Shown one piece after another: positions 13,519-28,900 of a stretch of 64,000 nt of DNA; the stretch's first letter is position 1, and each line of letters starts with the position of its first letter. The notes beneath the pieces were generated by a model that saw nothing but the letters and a program-made list of their open reading frames with translations, was not told the DNA's origin and ran no database searches. The stretch lies in assembly GCA_964035795.1 (NCBI GenBank), contig OZ038320.1, forward strand, positions 3,783,896 to 3,847,895, written 5' to 3'. The position numbers and the translations under genes were made by a program. This DNA is from Pterobdella sp. o SKG-2022. Taxonomy: Eukaryota; Annelida; Clitellata; Hirudinida; Piscicolidae.

Positions 13519-16500
13519 ATGTTCGTGAATGCAGCGATGGGAGGCACCAAGGACTTTACAAGTGGAAAAGCAGAAAAAAATTTTTCACTCCAAAAATATT
13601 ATGGCGAGGGAAAGCCTAGAATAAGGGAAACACAAGTCAGTACGTAAGCCAGTTCTCATGCATTTGTGTTAAAATGTATTTTTTAACAATTAAATAAAGT
13701 AAAACTTTAAAATAAAGATTTGTGAATTATAATTTGTGAAAAGTTAATTTTAGATACATTATTGAACTATTTGAAAAAGGTATATTTTATTTTCAATAAG
13801 TATAGCTTATTAAAAATAAGTCATATAATTCAAGAATTTTTGTTTACTATGAACTGCATTTTTCATTATAGCTCAGTTTATTTTACCTTAGTTTAGTTCA
13901 GTTTTCAATACTTCATAGTATTATAGTAAGATTATAAAAAAAGTAAACTATGTGTACGGGCATTTTTGAGACAGTCATTTAATCGTGTGCCACTCCTCAA
14001 AAGCAGCTACGCACTTCTAGTGCATGCTCGTGTACAAGTTCAAATAATTTGACTTAACCGATTCTAAAAATTTTACAAGATTTAATTATTTCATAATATT
14101 TCAAAAATAAAATTGGTAAAAACATGTAGTTGATGTGATTCAATTTAGTTTAAATAAAAAATATAATAGATTGTTAATTTTTATTTCGCTCACTTTTAAA
14201 TTAATAACAAAATCATGCAGGTTTCAGTTAAAAGAAATAAATCTATTGACACAACAAGGCATCATAAAAAATTCAAAAAAAATGATTCAAAAGGTGATAT
14301 CACATTACGTTTTTTACAGTTTATACTGAAAATTATTATATAGATCCCCAGATAAAGAATGACGAAGACTTACAGAAAATAAAGACGCAACTTTTAGAAG
14401 ATACAAAACAATTACCTATTTACAAATATAGAAAGTTATTACAAAAAAGATTGAAAGATGTAGATAAACTAATCATTGTTGGAGAAACTGGTAGTGGGAA
14501 AACTACACAAGTTCCAAAAGTGAGAAATACTACTTAAAAATTCAATAAATAATCACAGTCGTAATCATAAATAAAAATTTTTGAAAAATTTACAGTACAT
14601 GTATCAAGCAAACCTCAACAAGCATAAATGTATAGCTGTCACTCAACCTAGAAGAGTGGCAGCCATTACATTAGCTACCAGAGTTGCTGCTGAAATGGGA
14701 TCACAATTAGGAGATAAAGTTATTTTTAAAAAATTTAATTACAGAAAAAAATTCACATATATAAATACAACTATTCCATCTGACAGGTTGGTTATAATGT
14801 GAGATTTGACAATATGACACATGAACACACCAGCATCATTTTCATGACTGATGGCATGCTGTTAAGAGAGGCTCTACTAGATCCCTTACTGTCCAAGTAT
14901 TATGTTTTTCATTCATCACTAGTCTTTAGGCTACCACACGGAAAAATTGTTAAAATTTAATAATTTAATTCAAATAGTTTATTTTTATAAAACTGATTGT
15001 GGTGATTGAAAGGTATGGAATGATTGTTCTGGATGAAGCTCATGAAAGAACAGTGGAAACTGATGTTCTGTTTGGAATTGTTAAGAAGGCATACGGCATT
15101 AGAAAAGCACCCGATGTAAATGATAAAGACAATTCAATATTAGAAAAAAGAAAGAAAAACAACATAATGAAGAAAACAGAACTTAAGGTTTATTATCAAA
15201 TAATTTCCATTCATAAGAACAATATCATAAATAAATATAATCTTTGAAGTTAATTGATCAGGTTATGAAGGTTTTGGGGCGCGTAGTGGAAGGTTTTATC
15301 AGACAGAGAGTGATGATTAATGATATGCAATGTGGTTTTATGCAAGGTCGGGGTACAACTGATGCCATATTTATCCTCTGTCAGTTACAGGAAAAGCATC
15401 TGGTTGCTGGTAAGCCCCTCTACTTAGCATTCATTGATTTGGAGAAAGCCTTTGACAGAGTGCCACGAGAAGTGATTTGGTGGAGTATGCGTAAATTGAA
15501 AATTGATGAATGGCTTGTGAGAATTGTACAATCCATGTACAAGGAAGTGAGAAGTAGGGTGAAAGTTGGTGATGAGTATAGCAACTCGTTCGATGTTCGG
15601 GTAGGTATCCATCAAGGTTCTGTTCTTAGTCCATTACTTTTTGTTATTGTGCTGGAAGCTTTATCTATGGAATTACATACTGGCTGCCCCTGGGAGATCT
15701 TGTATGCTGACGAGTTAATGGTAAGTGCTCATTCATAGATGAACTATTAGTGAAGTTGAGAACATGGAGATCGAAGATGGAGAAAAGGGGGTTGAGGGTG
15801 AATATGGGTAAGGCAAAGCTAATGGTTTTTGGTTCGAACCTTGATGTGTTGAGAAAATCTGGGAAGTATCCTTGTGGTGTATGCCAAGCAGGTGTAGGTA
15901 GAAATGCTATTCAGTGTGGAGGCTGCAGGCAATGGGTACACAAGAAATGCAGCTGCATAAAAGGCCCTCTAACTTCGGATCTTTACTTCCGATGCGCTTG
16001 TTGTCTTGGTACAGCACGGCCTGTTGATGGGAGATTAGTAAAGGAAGTGATGATTGGTGATGAAAAACTGGAAGTTGTCCCAGAGTTCTGCTATCTTGGA
16101 GATATGTTATCTGCAGGTGGTGGATGTGAGCTTGCTTCAATAACACGTTGTAAGTGTGCCTGGGCTAAATTTCGCCAACTTCTTCCACTCCTTGCTAATC
16201 GTCATTTATCATTATTGACCAGAGGCCGTGTCTATTCAACCTATGTCAGAAGAGCTATGTTACATGCTGCTGAAACATGGCTCGTAACAGTTTCCACATT
16301 GAACCGCCTTAGACGAAATGACCTTGCCATGATTCGCTGGATGTGCAACATCAAAATGAATGATAACGTTTGCTCTCACTCACTCCTTTCAAAACTTGGC
16401 ATTCGGGATGTTGAGGTGGTTCTTCGTACAAGCAGGATGAGGTGGTTTGGACGTGTAGAGCGTAGCGTGGGTTGGATTTCTCAGGTGCGAAAATTGGATT

Positions 16501-19500
16501 TAGATACTTGCAAGAAGCCTAGTAGGCCCAAAAAGACTTGGAATGAGCTCATATTGAATGACAAAAGAAAGCTAGACATGGTTTGTGCGGATCCACTCGA
16601 TCACTCTGAATGGAAAGGCCGACTTCGAGATAGAACTTTCAAAAAGCCCAACCCTTGGTAAAGGAAAACGGGCTATAAAAAGGATTTGATTGATTGATTG
16701 ATTGATAACACATGTGATATGTTATCTATAAATGTATAAAAACACAAAGAATCTATGATACAAACCATCAAAGGTTTTGGTGATGTCAGCAACAATGAAT
16801 GCCAAACAGTTTTCTGATTACTTTGATGGTGCAGGTGTCATGCAAATACCAGGCAGACAACATCACATCGAAGTCTGTTTGCCATGCAAGCTGTTCCTTA
16901 TTTTAACTACCTATTTCAATATTTTATTTGTTTATCATTTTTGTTTTTTTTTAAACATTTTTGTTGCCTTTACTAAGTTTTGGTATACTAACTATATTTT
17001 AACTAAACATATAAATAAGTTTGTGATTCAGGTTTTTGCTACACTGGATGATATTTTTATATAACTAAAATGAACTTTTAAATATCGTTCATTAGAACAT
17101 GTACTTGTTGGCCAAGCTGAAAGGTGATTATTTGGATGCATGCCTGCAGACCGTCATTAAGATACACCTTGAAGCCTCTGCCAAGTTATACGCTACTATT
17201 ACTTTTAGTCTGTTAACACCATTCATAATAGTATTAGTACTTCTATAGAGTCATTTTTCATCGTTTATTGTTTTTATGGAAGACATTTCATAAACCATCA
17301 TATGACTGAAATCTAAACAAATTTTTTAATATGGTTCGATAGCAAAAAATATAAAGAATATAATGAATAAGTTATTGTTTACATGGTGAAACAGCTTCTA
17401 TAAGCTTTGTTTTGGTAATAAACATGTAAAAGATTAACTCAATACGTTTGTTTAAATATAAATTGGAAGTATAATAACTACATGGAATGTTTGATGGTTA
17501 TATAGCGAGGATGTGCTAGTTTTCTTGACGGGACAAGAAGAGATAGAGCAAGCTGTGAGACAGATGAGAATGAAGATGAAGGATTTCAAATCCAGTATGA
17601 TTTTCAACATTATATTTCAGATCATTTCAATCTTGAAATAAAGGTACCATTGAAACCGAGTTATTTGAAATTCGTTTGAAATTATTTCACAGACCTTCTT
17701 CCACTGCCCTTCTACTCATCATTGCCTCAACATTTGCAAATGAGGGTGTTTGAATCTGCTCCTACTGTTAGATTATATTTTTACATTCTAACAGTGTTTA
17801 TATATCTTTTAAAAAATAATCTTATTTAGAATACTTATAACTTTTTAATCAATAATTTTTTCGAAACTGACCGTGAAAAAGTTGATAAATCTATCTAGTC
17901 TGTGTTCATAATCGTTCTTTCGTAGGCTCGTAGCTTGCTTATTAGGTTCTGAAGCAGCGTCATTTAGTTTTTTTCTCATTAGCTCGAGGGTTTCATGCAT
18001 ATATGTTTGTTAGTAGACTCTTTAACGTTTCATTATGATGTTCTGGTCTAGTTAGGCTTTTGACGGAGGTGTTTTTCGTTTTGAGCCATCATGTCTCAAA
18101 GCCACAAAAAGCACTTAATTGTTTTAAAATCAATTTTTTTGGTTGAGAGATACACGTGTGACTTCTAGTTTTTTTAAACCAATGAAATTAATTTAATAAA
18201 ATAATAAATTTAATAAAATTAATTAAGATTTAACATTTTCAATTGCAAACCATTGTTTGTCAAATGAGTTAGCAAAATAGATAAAGTTTTTTATTTCTCT
18301 CAAGATTAAACCATTGAATAATCAAGTTTTTCTAGAAAGAAGTTCTATTTGAATCAATGTTTTAAGATGTAGAACAATTACCAATATCTTCATTTTATTA
18401 TTAATTTATCTGTCGTTTTTTTAAATTTGATTCCGCTGTTTTCTTTTTTTCATTCTTTATATTTAAAGATTTTTTGATGTAAAAATATTTCAATGTCACA
18501 TTAGCTTCAGGTTATATAACTGATTTTAAAAATTTAATTTGAATGAATAGCAATTCATCTAATCAAACGTTGACAGGGTTTGAGAAAGGTGGTTTTCAGC
18601 ACAAACCTTGCAGAAACCTCTCTCACCATCCCAGGCATTAGATATGTCGTTGACTCTGGCAAGAGCAAAAACAGGTGATATATTTTAATGTTATTGTATT
18701 GGTATTTCATTGGTATTATTACTTTTAAAACCCGTTTAATATTTTATCAGATCTTACAATGCTGTAAGTGGTTTAGATCAGTTAAAAATAGAAACTGTGT
18801 CACAAGCGCAAGCTAATCAGCGTGCAGGAAGGGCAGGAAGAGAATCAGATGGTTGGATCTTCAAAATTTCAAAATATTCTATATATATTCTAATAATATA
18901 TATATAATATATAATAATATTCTATAAATATTCTAATATATTTCACTCTTCAAACTTTGATTTTCATAGGTGTTTGCTACAGAATATATTCTAAAGAGGA
19001 ATTCAATTCGTTTCAACCAATCCCCATTCCTGAAATAAAAAGGTTAATTTTTGATTTATTTCCATATGAAAACTATTTAAAACAATGATATAAATCTAGG
19101 AGGAATCTCGCAGGCGTTATATTACAATTGGTGTTCATGGGCATAAACGATATCCTATCTTTTGACTTCATGGACAAGCCTTCTCCAAAGGTGCTTGATT
19201 ATCAATGATAATAATATTAATCTATTGTAATTAATGTATGAAGTTTCATATTAGTTATGCTGGTGGAATAAGATTTTTCAATCTATTTAATAATCTTTGT
19301 GATCGACTTAAGAATAAAATTTTTAGAGCGTTGAAAATGGAGTGAGGCTGCTTAAATGGTTGAATGCAGTGAAACAAGAAGACAAACTTTTAGAAGTTGG
19401 AAGAATTTCCATTAATTAATCTTTTCAGTTCAAGTAATTCTTTCGATTTAATAATTACATTGTGCCAACTTTAGAAAACATCTTTACTGTTACAAACGGT

Positions 19501-21170
19501 TTATACTAGTTTTTAGGAAAAGCACATTCATGTAAACATTTTTCGTTTTCATACTAATACAGTATTACCAACCCACAGTTAACAGATGACGGACGTAAGA
19601 TGGCAGCTTTTCCTCTTGATCCTCAATTTTCAAAAGTCCTTCTGGAGGCGCATAACCACCACTGCTTGTATGAATATTCTAAGAGATTTCTATGCACTTT
19701 ATCAATGTCTTATAAATTTTCGTGATTTTGTTAAACTCTGATACAAATCTTCTGTTATATTGTGCACTATAGAGATATGAACATGTATATTGTTCTAATT
19801 ACCCCTATTCATGATGAAATATTTCAAAACCAACTAGGGTTGAGGCTTTGACGATAATTTCTATGTTATCTGCAGATTCTATCTACGTCAATTCATCCGA
19901 CCAAGTACTAATTATGATTTCACAATATAAAATTTAGCTTATTACATGAGATGAATTATAATGAAATTATTTTTATAATGCATTCATCATAACTGCTTGA
20001 ATAGAGGAAGGTGATAGCTGAAGCAAGGGAAGCTTTCGAAGATCCCTCTGGAGATCTTCTTATGCTACTGAACATTGCCAGACAGTTCAAGAAACATTCT
20101 CATAAAATGGTACTTTGATAAAAAAATTTTTCAAGATTCAATTATAATTTTGGAATGTTAAAAATTGTAATGACAGTCTGTTAAGAAAAATATAAATTTA
20201 AATTTTAAAATTTTATTTGATAAATACTTTGTGTTTGTTTTTCATACGATTGTGTCAGGCTATTTTACTGCATAAATTTGAGAGGGATGGTCACTAAAAA
20301 TATTTTACACTGCAGCAATGGTGTGAGCAACACTTCATCAATTATCGCTCGATGATGGTTGCCAGTGAAATAAGGAGTCAACTTAAAGACCTGTGTTTGA
20401 GGCAGGCGCTTAATGTCGAATCGAACAGAAATCAAGACGATAAACACGTTGAATTGAGGTTTGTAATCTTTTTGATTAATGTTAAAAACAAAATTGCTTT
20501 TTATGTTTTTATGCTTGTATTAAATAATTGATAATTTTCGATCTATGAAGAAATTATTTCAGAAAATGTTTTTTAGCGGGTTTTTTCATGAACACTGCCA
20601 GATACAGTGTCGACTCCTACTTGACTGTTAGTTATATTTTTGTAATAGAAATATGAAATAATTTTAATCATGTATTTAACATTCACTCACTAAGTTGAAT
20701 ATGCCGAATAAATTTGAATGCATTATTCAACAAATTCAATATAGCTTCGATCCCCATATTAAAAAACGGCTTAAAACCTGTTATCTTGAAAATAATACAT
20801 TAAACCTCTACCTTTTCATAAACTCACTTCATTTCAGTCTTAAATCTTAATGTCTTAAACACGCCAGGTATGTGAAGGTAGGAGGGTTGGAGTGCACCCT
20901 TCATCATGCCTCTATAGAAACAGTACACAGCCTGAAACTGTCTTCTTCGTCGAACTTGTCGACACCAATGACGTGTATATGAGGAGTATTTGCAGCGTGG
21001 ATTTTGATTGGATCAAAAAAATGGCTCCATCTACTTTTCAAATAAAACCGCTCAAACGGCCAGATAATAATGAAATAAAGAAGAACATTCAGTTGAAGAA
21101 GATGGAGAAAATAAAGAATAAGATGTTGAAAAGTATGATGAAGAAAGAAATGAAACATTCAAAAAAATAA
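13519..21170 (+). CDS. DHX33: DEAH-box ATP-dependent RNA helicase, DHX33-like
   Basis: Exons: 13519-13643, 14221-14293, 14352-14519, 14596-14718, 14787-14896, 15013-15187, 16774-16872, 17096-17184, 17506-17594, 17693-17766, 18577-18674, 18751-18851, 18970-19042, 19100-19190, 19327-19395, 19579-19667, 19838-19904, 20005-20109, 20316-20458, 20563-20626, 20868-21170. All joins are in phase, giving 775 residues (human DHX33 has 707). Visible motifs are Walker A GETGSGKT (110-117), DEAH (207-210), SAT (263-265) and QRAGRAGR (431-438). The C-terminus follows the DHX33 pattern (VHPSSCLY, then an ELxxTNxxYMR-like segment) and ends in a lysine-rich tail. DHX33 family members unwind RNA and are linked to rRNA synthesis and RNA sensing in mammals. 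The first two exons encode no conserved motif and are the least certain; an upstream start is possible. The intron after 15187 holds a truncated LINE. Confidence 0.88.
15241..16706 (+). mobile_element. 5'-truncated RTE-like LINE in a DHX33 intron
   Basis: A 3' fragment of the element seen nearly complete at 60168-63324, highly similar to it. It begins inside the reverse transcriptase, keeps the [12 protein letters not shown] segment and has YADE where the other copy has the catalytic YADD. The second frame (15750-16661) carries a PHD-like Cys/His finger (CGVC, CGGC, H, C, CACC) and a conserved C-terminal region. The element ends in a (TTGA)n tail. It has the same orientation as the helicase gene and lies wholly in the intron 15188-16773. 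The reading frame breaks after the YADE region. I found no clear target-site duplication. Confidence 0.85.
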
Positions 21171-21179
21171 AAATTTATT
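21166..21179. terminator. Overlapping poly(A) signals for two convergent genes
   Basis: AATAAA occurs on the plus strand at 21166-21171, overlapping the DHX33 stop codon. On the minus strand it occurs at 21174-21179, 54 nt past the YEATS4 stop. The two signals sit 2 bp apart between genes whose stops are only 62 bp apart, so the mature 3' ends probably overlap. Signal use is inferred from sequence only. Confidence 0.5.
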
Positions 21180-21232
21180 TTACATTTAGCATATAAATAT
21201 TGAGATTGTCTTTACAAAACAAAATATAAATA

Positions 21233-23349
<2,117 letters not shown>

Positions 23350-24154
23350 TTTGAAATTTTTTTACAACAAAATTCACTTTTAAAAAGCTAAACTTACAAC
23401 TCACAAACTAAAAGTATTTTTTCTATAAAAATATTTATTTTGAATGTAAGTCAATTTTTTTAAACTCAAAAAATAATTTATTTTTTTACTTAAGCTTAAA
23501 AATTATTTCATTGAACGCATTATCATAAAGTAAATATTAAATTCGTGTAGTTTGGCAACCAACAAAAATTATAATAATTTAACACAGAAAAGGAAAACAA
23601 TCAGTAGACTCCAAAATTAAAAAACGCAAGAACTAATAAAGAACATATTTTAATTAAAGGTATATATATATATAACCAAAAAAAAAACTATAAAATTAAC
23701 TTGTTTTTTTATGCGCCAGATTAATTTTTATTCACTAATGTTGTTTATAACTTTTTAATCTCTGGCAAAAAATAATTATTTTTAAGCCATACAAACATAC
23801 TGAACATAAAGTAATTTTGATATCTACAAGTTGTATTTTATTTTGAAAATTTTCACATTTGCTTAGTTCAAAATGTTTTCACCTGAAAACTTTATTTAAT
23901 TAAGTAGAGGTTTGAAAGTCAATAACACTACACCTTTCATCCATGTTTTTTGAAGTCTTTTTATAAAGCACAATGATCACGGCTTAAATGCAATTAAAAA
24001 TAGTAAAGTTAACTTTCCAAAAAAAACTTGTAAAATCTTTTTGAAATAAGTCACAATAAGAACTTATGCGTAACTTAAAAAAACTACTTTTTAAATAAGA
24101 AAGCTTTCAACTCAAATTTTTGAATATAAATTGTAAATAAATATATAAGAAAAT
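23350..24154. other. Intergenic AT-rich sequence upstream of YEATS4
   Basis: About 800 bp between the YEATS4 start and the tRNA gene. It presumably holds the YEATS4 promoter, but no core promoter motif stands out. A short (TA)n run lies near 23662. Confidence 0.4.
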
Positions 24155-24161
24155 AAAAAAA
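24155..24161 (-). terminator. Pol III terminator of the tRNA-Ser gene
   Basis: Seven consecutive T residues on the minus strand begin 2 nt after the tRNA 3' end, a typical RNA polymerase III stop signal. Confidence 0.8.
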
Positions 24162-24163
24162 TC

Positions 24164-24244
24164 GCAGTCGGCAGGGTTCGAACCTACGCGGGCAGAGCCC
24201 AATAGATTTCAAGTCTATCGCCTTAACCACTCGGCCACGACTGC
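24164..24244 (-). tRNA. tRNA-Ser (anticodon TGA)
   Basis: Reading the minus strand, the 81-nt gene starts GCAGTCG and ends CGACTGC, forming a perfect 7-bp acceptor stem. The anticodon loop is CTTGAAA within the stem ATAGA/TCTAT, giving anticodon TGA. A long variable arm, as in class II serine tRNAs, follows. The B box GGTTCGAACC and an A box-like TGGCCGAGTGG are present. There is no intron. Confidence 0.96.
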
Positions 24245-25980
24245 ACATGATAAATTGACTCAAGTTTAATTAATATTTTATGCTGCAGCTTTTGGCAAAT
24301 AGAAAGGATATTACTTATATATAAATCAATTTAACATATTTCAATCAAAAATAATTTTTAAATTAACTTTTTTTTAACGTCACAGTTCATAAAGTGTTTT
24401 TTCAAAAATTTATGGATTACGATTAAAAATATTTCAAAACTATATCTCTATAATTAGATTGTAAATTATTTCTAAAAAGATCTGAATTCAGTGGTTTTGT
24501 GAAGTATCAAACATTCATGATTTCAAAGCCGTCCCACATAACTAAGTAAAGACTATTCAATTCTTGAAGTCCAATTATTTCTCATAAATGAAGGTTTGAA
24601 CGTCCATGTCTTCTTTTTAGTTCTATTTTGCTCACAGTTGTATTAAAATCATGAAATATATGTTTTATATAATTTTGCTCATCTACAGGTAATAGTATAT
24701 ATATATATATATATATATTGTAAATAGTCACATGCTAAATAGGAAATAGCTAGCATTTAAAACAGTCTTAACAATACAGAACCTAAAACATTACGAAACA
24801 AAACTGAACTTTGTCAAACTATTTCATAAAACAACATACATATAACTAGTATGCGATCGATAGATTTCAGAAAATTTTATAATTACTTAAGTAATTTTTA
24901 GTTATGCCAACTGCTTGTAAATTGTGAAAATCTCCCTGACACCAGGTATGAAGCTTAACTTCTGCGAAAATTAAAGTAAAAATCAATTGAAAGACTTATC
25001 TTTAACTTCAATGTTCAATCCTCTAGTTTTCTCATTTTATCTCTACGTAATTCTATGCAGAAACATATACAGAGAATTGAGAGTTGCTAATTTAGTATTT
25101 GGAAGTTTAAGCTGGAGTCTTTTGTTAATGTTGTTTGAGTCTTTAAGGTTTATAATTAGAAACTCCTCATTCATTTAATGTTTATAATTAGATATATGTA
25201 TTTCTGGACCGTAATTTGAATTGCAATATTATAAGATTATTTTTTAAGATAGTTTGTTTTATGAATGACTTGAATATATGGATGAATTTGCAATTCAAAT
25301 TCAAATAATTAATTTTCCGTTCAAACGATAGTTTTTATATCTATCTTTGTTTTACTGCGAAATGAAAAAACACAGCAAATGAGATAATACAACAACTAAT
25401 ATACAATTTCAATAAACTTTGACGTTCAATCCTGATTTTCAATAATCCAAATAACCAAATATGAAATCAAATGGAGAATCTTTAAAAAATTGAAATCGAT
25501 TGAACACCTGCTTGAAATAATGACTAATAACGTTGTCACAAGTACCACGTTCAAATCACTATAATTCTATGCTAATCTTTTGTCATGCATTTACATTATA
25601 AATTATGATGGAATCTATTGATTTCCTTAAATAGCAGTTGACTATTATGTATTGGTCTTGTTTGGATTTATGGTATACATTATATTTGCAAATTTATTTG
25701 AAATATTTGTTTATATTAAAATAAGCTTGCATGTATTTGAAAATTTTTGATCTATTCATCAATCATATTAACTGCAATTATCCTTCATTATTATTCGGTT
25801 TCATAATTAACCAATAATTGCGTGTGATTAATTTTTTGTTCAAGCTCTTATAAGGCAGACTTTAAAAAGCTTTTTTTTTAGTCTTTTACAAAAAAATTCC
25901 ATCAGTCTATTTTACATAACTTAAAAAATATCTAGCAGTTGATTATTAGTCATAGTAAAAAGAATGTATTATCAACAGAA
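24245..25980. other. Intergenic region and 5' flank of the giant BCH gene
   Basis: AT-rich sequence with a (TA)n run and no convincing gene. The 63-codon frame at 24987-25178 looks like chance. An acceptor-like site at about 25938 suggests that the first coding exon of the giant gene follows an untranslated exon somewhere here. Confidence 0.35.
24696..24718. repeat. (TA)n microsatellite
   Basis: An uninterrupted TA dinucleotide run of about 11 units. Confidence 0.9.
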
Positions 25981-28900
25981 ATGTCCAGTACGATAGAAGC
26001 AGAGTATGCTAATGAAGAGTATGTCAAGGAACTTTTAGAGTGGTTCCAAGGAAGACAACCTTGCACTGAACAGCAAAGAATTTTCTGTGGTATTGTACAC
26101 GATGACATTTTGAATAGTTTACATAATGACCAAGAATATAGCCTAGCGGTAGAAGAAGGCAATGAGAATTTGAATAATAACTGGGTGTTTTCAAGAAAAA
26201 AGTTAAAAATAAAAGTAGAAAATGATGTGGTTGAAAGATTGTTGGGCAAGAAGTTGTTAGAAGTTGTGGAGAGCTCCATTGAAATTCCTGCAAGCTCTCA
26301 TAATATCAAAGATTTAAACTTTACAGACACCTCAACTTTAGCCATGGAACCAAATCGGACATTAACAGATTTTGAAAAACTGCATAAAGATTATTTTGAA
26401 ACTTCGATAAAAACCCTTAACCCGCCCAACTTCGAAAATATTTCAAACGGCTCTAATGATATCAATACACCACCAAACACTCATACCACGTTCTTCAATT
26501 ACAACGCCCTAGACACAAATGATTTGGACAATCCTGATGTTGGACAACCACAGTTCAATATATTAGATTTTATTGAGGATAAATCTTTAAATGTAGCATT
26601 ATTTAACACAAAATATCAAAACACTATCGATTCTTCTCGAAAAATCATTACAAATGAAAATGGCTCAATCAAAACCAACAGCTTACCATTCACTGAATTA
26701 AAACGTGAAACAATCCGCAAATGTTCATCTTCAACATTTGATATTAAAGCTCAAAAACTAATACCAGCTATCACAACCTACTTCACTTTCACAACGTCAT
26801 CAATAAACCCATCAACTGCCAAATCATCACTAATTCGCCAAGATAATTCGTTCACAAATCAAAATGATATTAAAGATAAAAACAATTTGAATAAGAACGA
26901 CCAAGTTATCATTGATAAAAATGATGTTAAATTTGATAGTTATACTTTTTTGACTAAAAACCAAGAAACAGTGTCTGAAAAAGGAGCATTTGTGGACAAC
27001 GAGTCTGTAACGATACAGTATGATGAAAACACCAACTTTATGAATAAACTTGATCCAAATAACTCAAATGACCAAGAGGTAGAAATTTTAAAAACAGATG
27101 AGAGGGGGGATAGAGAAAGAATTACTCCAAAAACATTGAGTAAGTATAACATATCTGGGCTCAACTATGATTCTATGAGTTTCGATGATGATAAGAAGCT
27201 TGATGAAAATGGTGAACACTTCAAAGAAGTAGATTATAATGTAGAAATAAGCAAAAATGAGACAGATTTTGGAGTTGATAAACATGATTTGAATCTAGAA
27301 AGCCCTATTAAGATAGAAGATATGAGAATTTTAAACGATGAGAATAATAAAGAAGTGAAAAGAAGTATTTCAAATGACATCACAGAATTAATTGAAGCTA
27401 AAGCTGAGATTCCTGCAGAAAAAGAAGAAAAATTGAATAAAAGTTTATATGAGAAATTGAATTTCAATGAAAAACATATATTAATCAACCAAGACAATAA
27501 CTTAAAAGAGAATAACCGTGAGAAATTATTAAAAATTAGCGATGAGTCGGAAAAAATTGTGAACTTTTCCCAAAATGAAACTATACTTCAAATATTGAAA
27601 ATTGAAAATTTACCTGAAAATAACTTCAATGAAAATGACAAAACACCAGTTGAAATGCAAGATCTAGTCAAAAATATTTCTGAAATAAATATAGAATCTA
27701 TCAAAAATATTAAAGATCATCCACAATATATGTTTCCAACTTTGGAGGATAAACTTAATGAACACTACTCTTCAGTCGATAAAGCGAAACATGGGGAAGA
27801 TATAGAAAGTCCCACTAACGAAATACGTGAAATTGATAAACAAATGGTTGAACGCGTGACAAATTTAGTACTTTCTTCGGCTGTTGAAGAAGTAGAAAAG
27901 ATGGCAGGTTATGGTGGCAGTCAACACATTGAATATGAACTTGCTAAAACAACGGAAAAAAAAGTTTCCTCCCAAAACGAAGATGAAGACACAAGTGATA
28001 GAGAACAAGAACAAACAGAAATTATTACAGAAAAGCAAACAAAAGGGAACTCGTTTGCTGATCAAGAAAAATTCAGCCAAAGATTTGATAATGTCATTTT
28101 AGAAACACGCGTAACACATAAAGTTGACAATTTTGATTCACAATTAATTGAAAGTGATTTAGCCGAAGAGAAAAATGGTGAGAACGAGTCAAAAAGGAAG
28201 GGAGAATTGGTGGAGCAATTTAATAACACGACTATCGATACAACTATCTACCATTCAGAAGAATCTGACAAAAAAGAGAAAAATGAAACAAATGATAGAA
28301 GCTTAGACATAGAAGACAAAGATAATGATACCGAAAAAATTGATGAAAAACATTTTGAAATTAAAGAATCAATTAATGATAAAATTGGTGATTTTACTGA
28401 GCAAAAACTTTCAGAAGAGGAACAAGATGTAGAACAAATTTTAGAAAACAAAGACTTTACAACAATTGATGAAAAAGAAAATGATGGGAAAAAAATAGAT
28501 AAAGATATGGTTGAGAGAGTGTCTTATATGATTCTCAGCTCAGCCATCGAAACTTTAATAAACGAAGATGGTTTGAAAGTAGATGAAATAATAGAAAGAA
28601 AAGAACCAAATGAAGAAGTTGAAAAAGAAACTGAAGAAAATGAAGGTGGAGCCACAGCTGGACCCACTGAAAATAATATAAAGGATAACAACACTTTTGC
28701 TAGATCTTATACCGATTTTTTGAATAAAACACCTGAAATTAACCTAAAGCCGATCATAGACGATAATTGTAACGAAGGAGATAATGAAAATAAAAATGAA
28801 AATGATGATGACGCTGAACTTTATGACGATGGTAAGTCAAGTTCAAAAAAACAAAAAAAAAGAAAATCTAAAAAGGATGTCAACAATTTTGGGAGTTATG

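Noticed and set aside
15013..15247. End of the helicase protein at a stop inside the intron
   Set aside because: Splicing from 15187 to 16774 restores the KVLVMSATM motif in phase; the stop lies in the intron.
15244..16661. A helicase fused to a reverse transcriptase
   Set aside because: The reverse transcriptase is a LINE fragment lying wholly in an intron, ending in a (TTGA)n tail.
24987..25178. A 63-codon frame upstream of the giant gene
   Set aside because: No recognisable sequence, no splice link to the gene, and within the size expected by chance.
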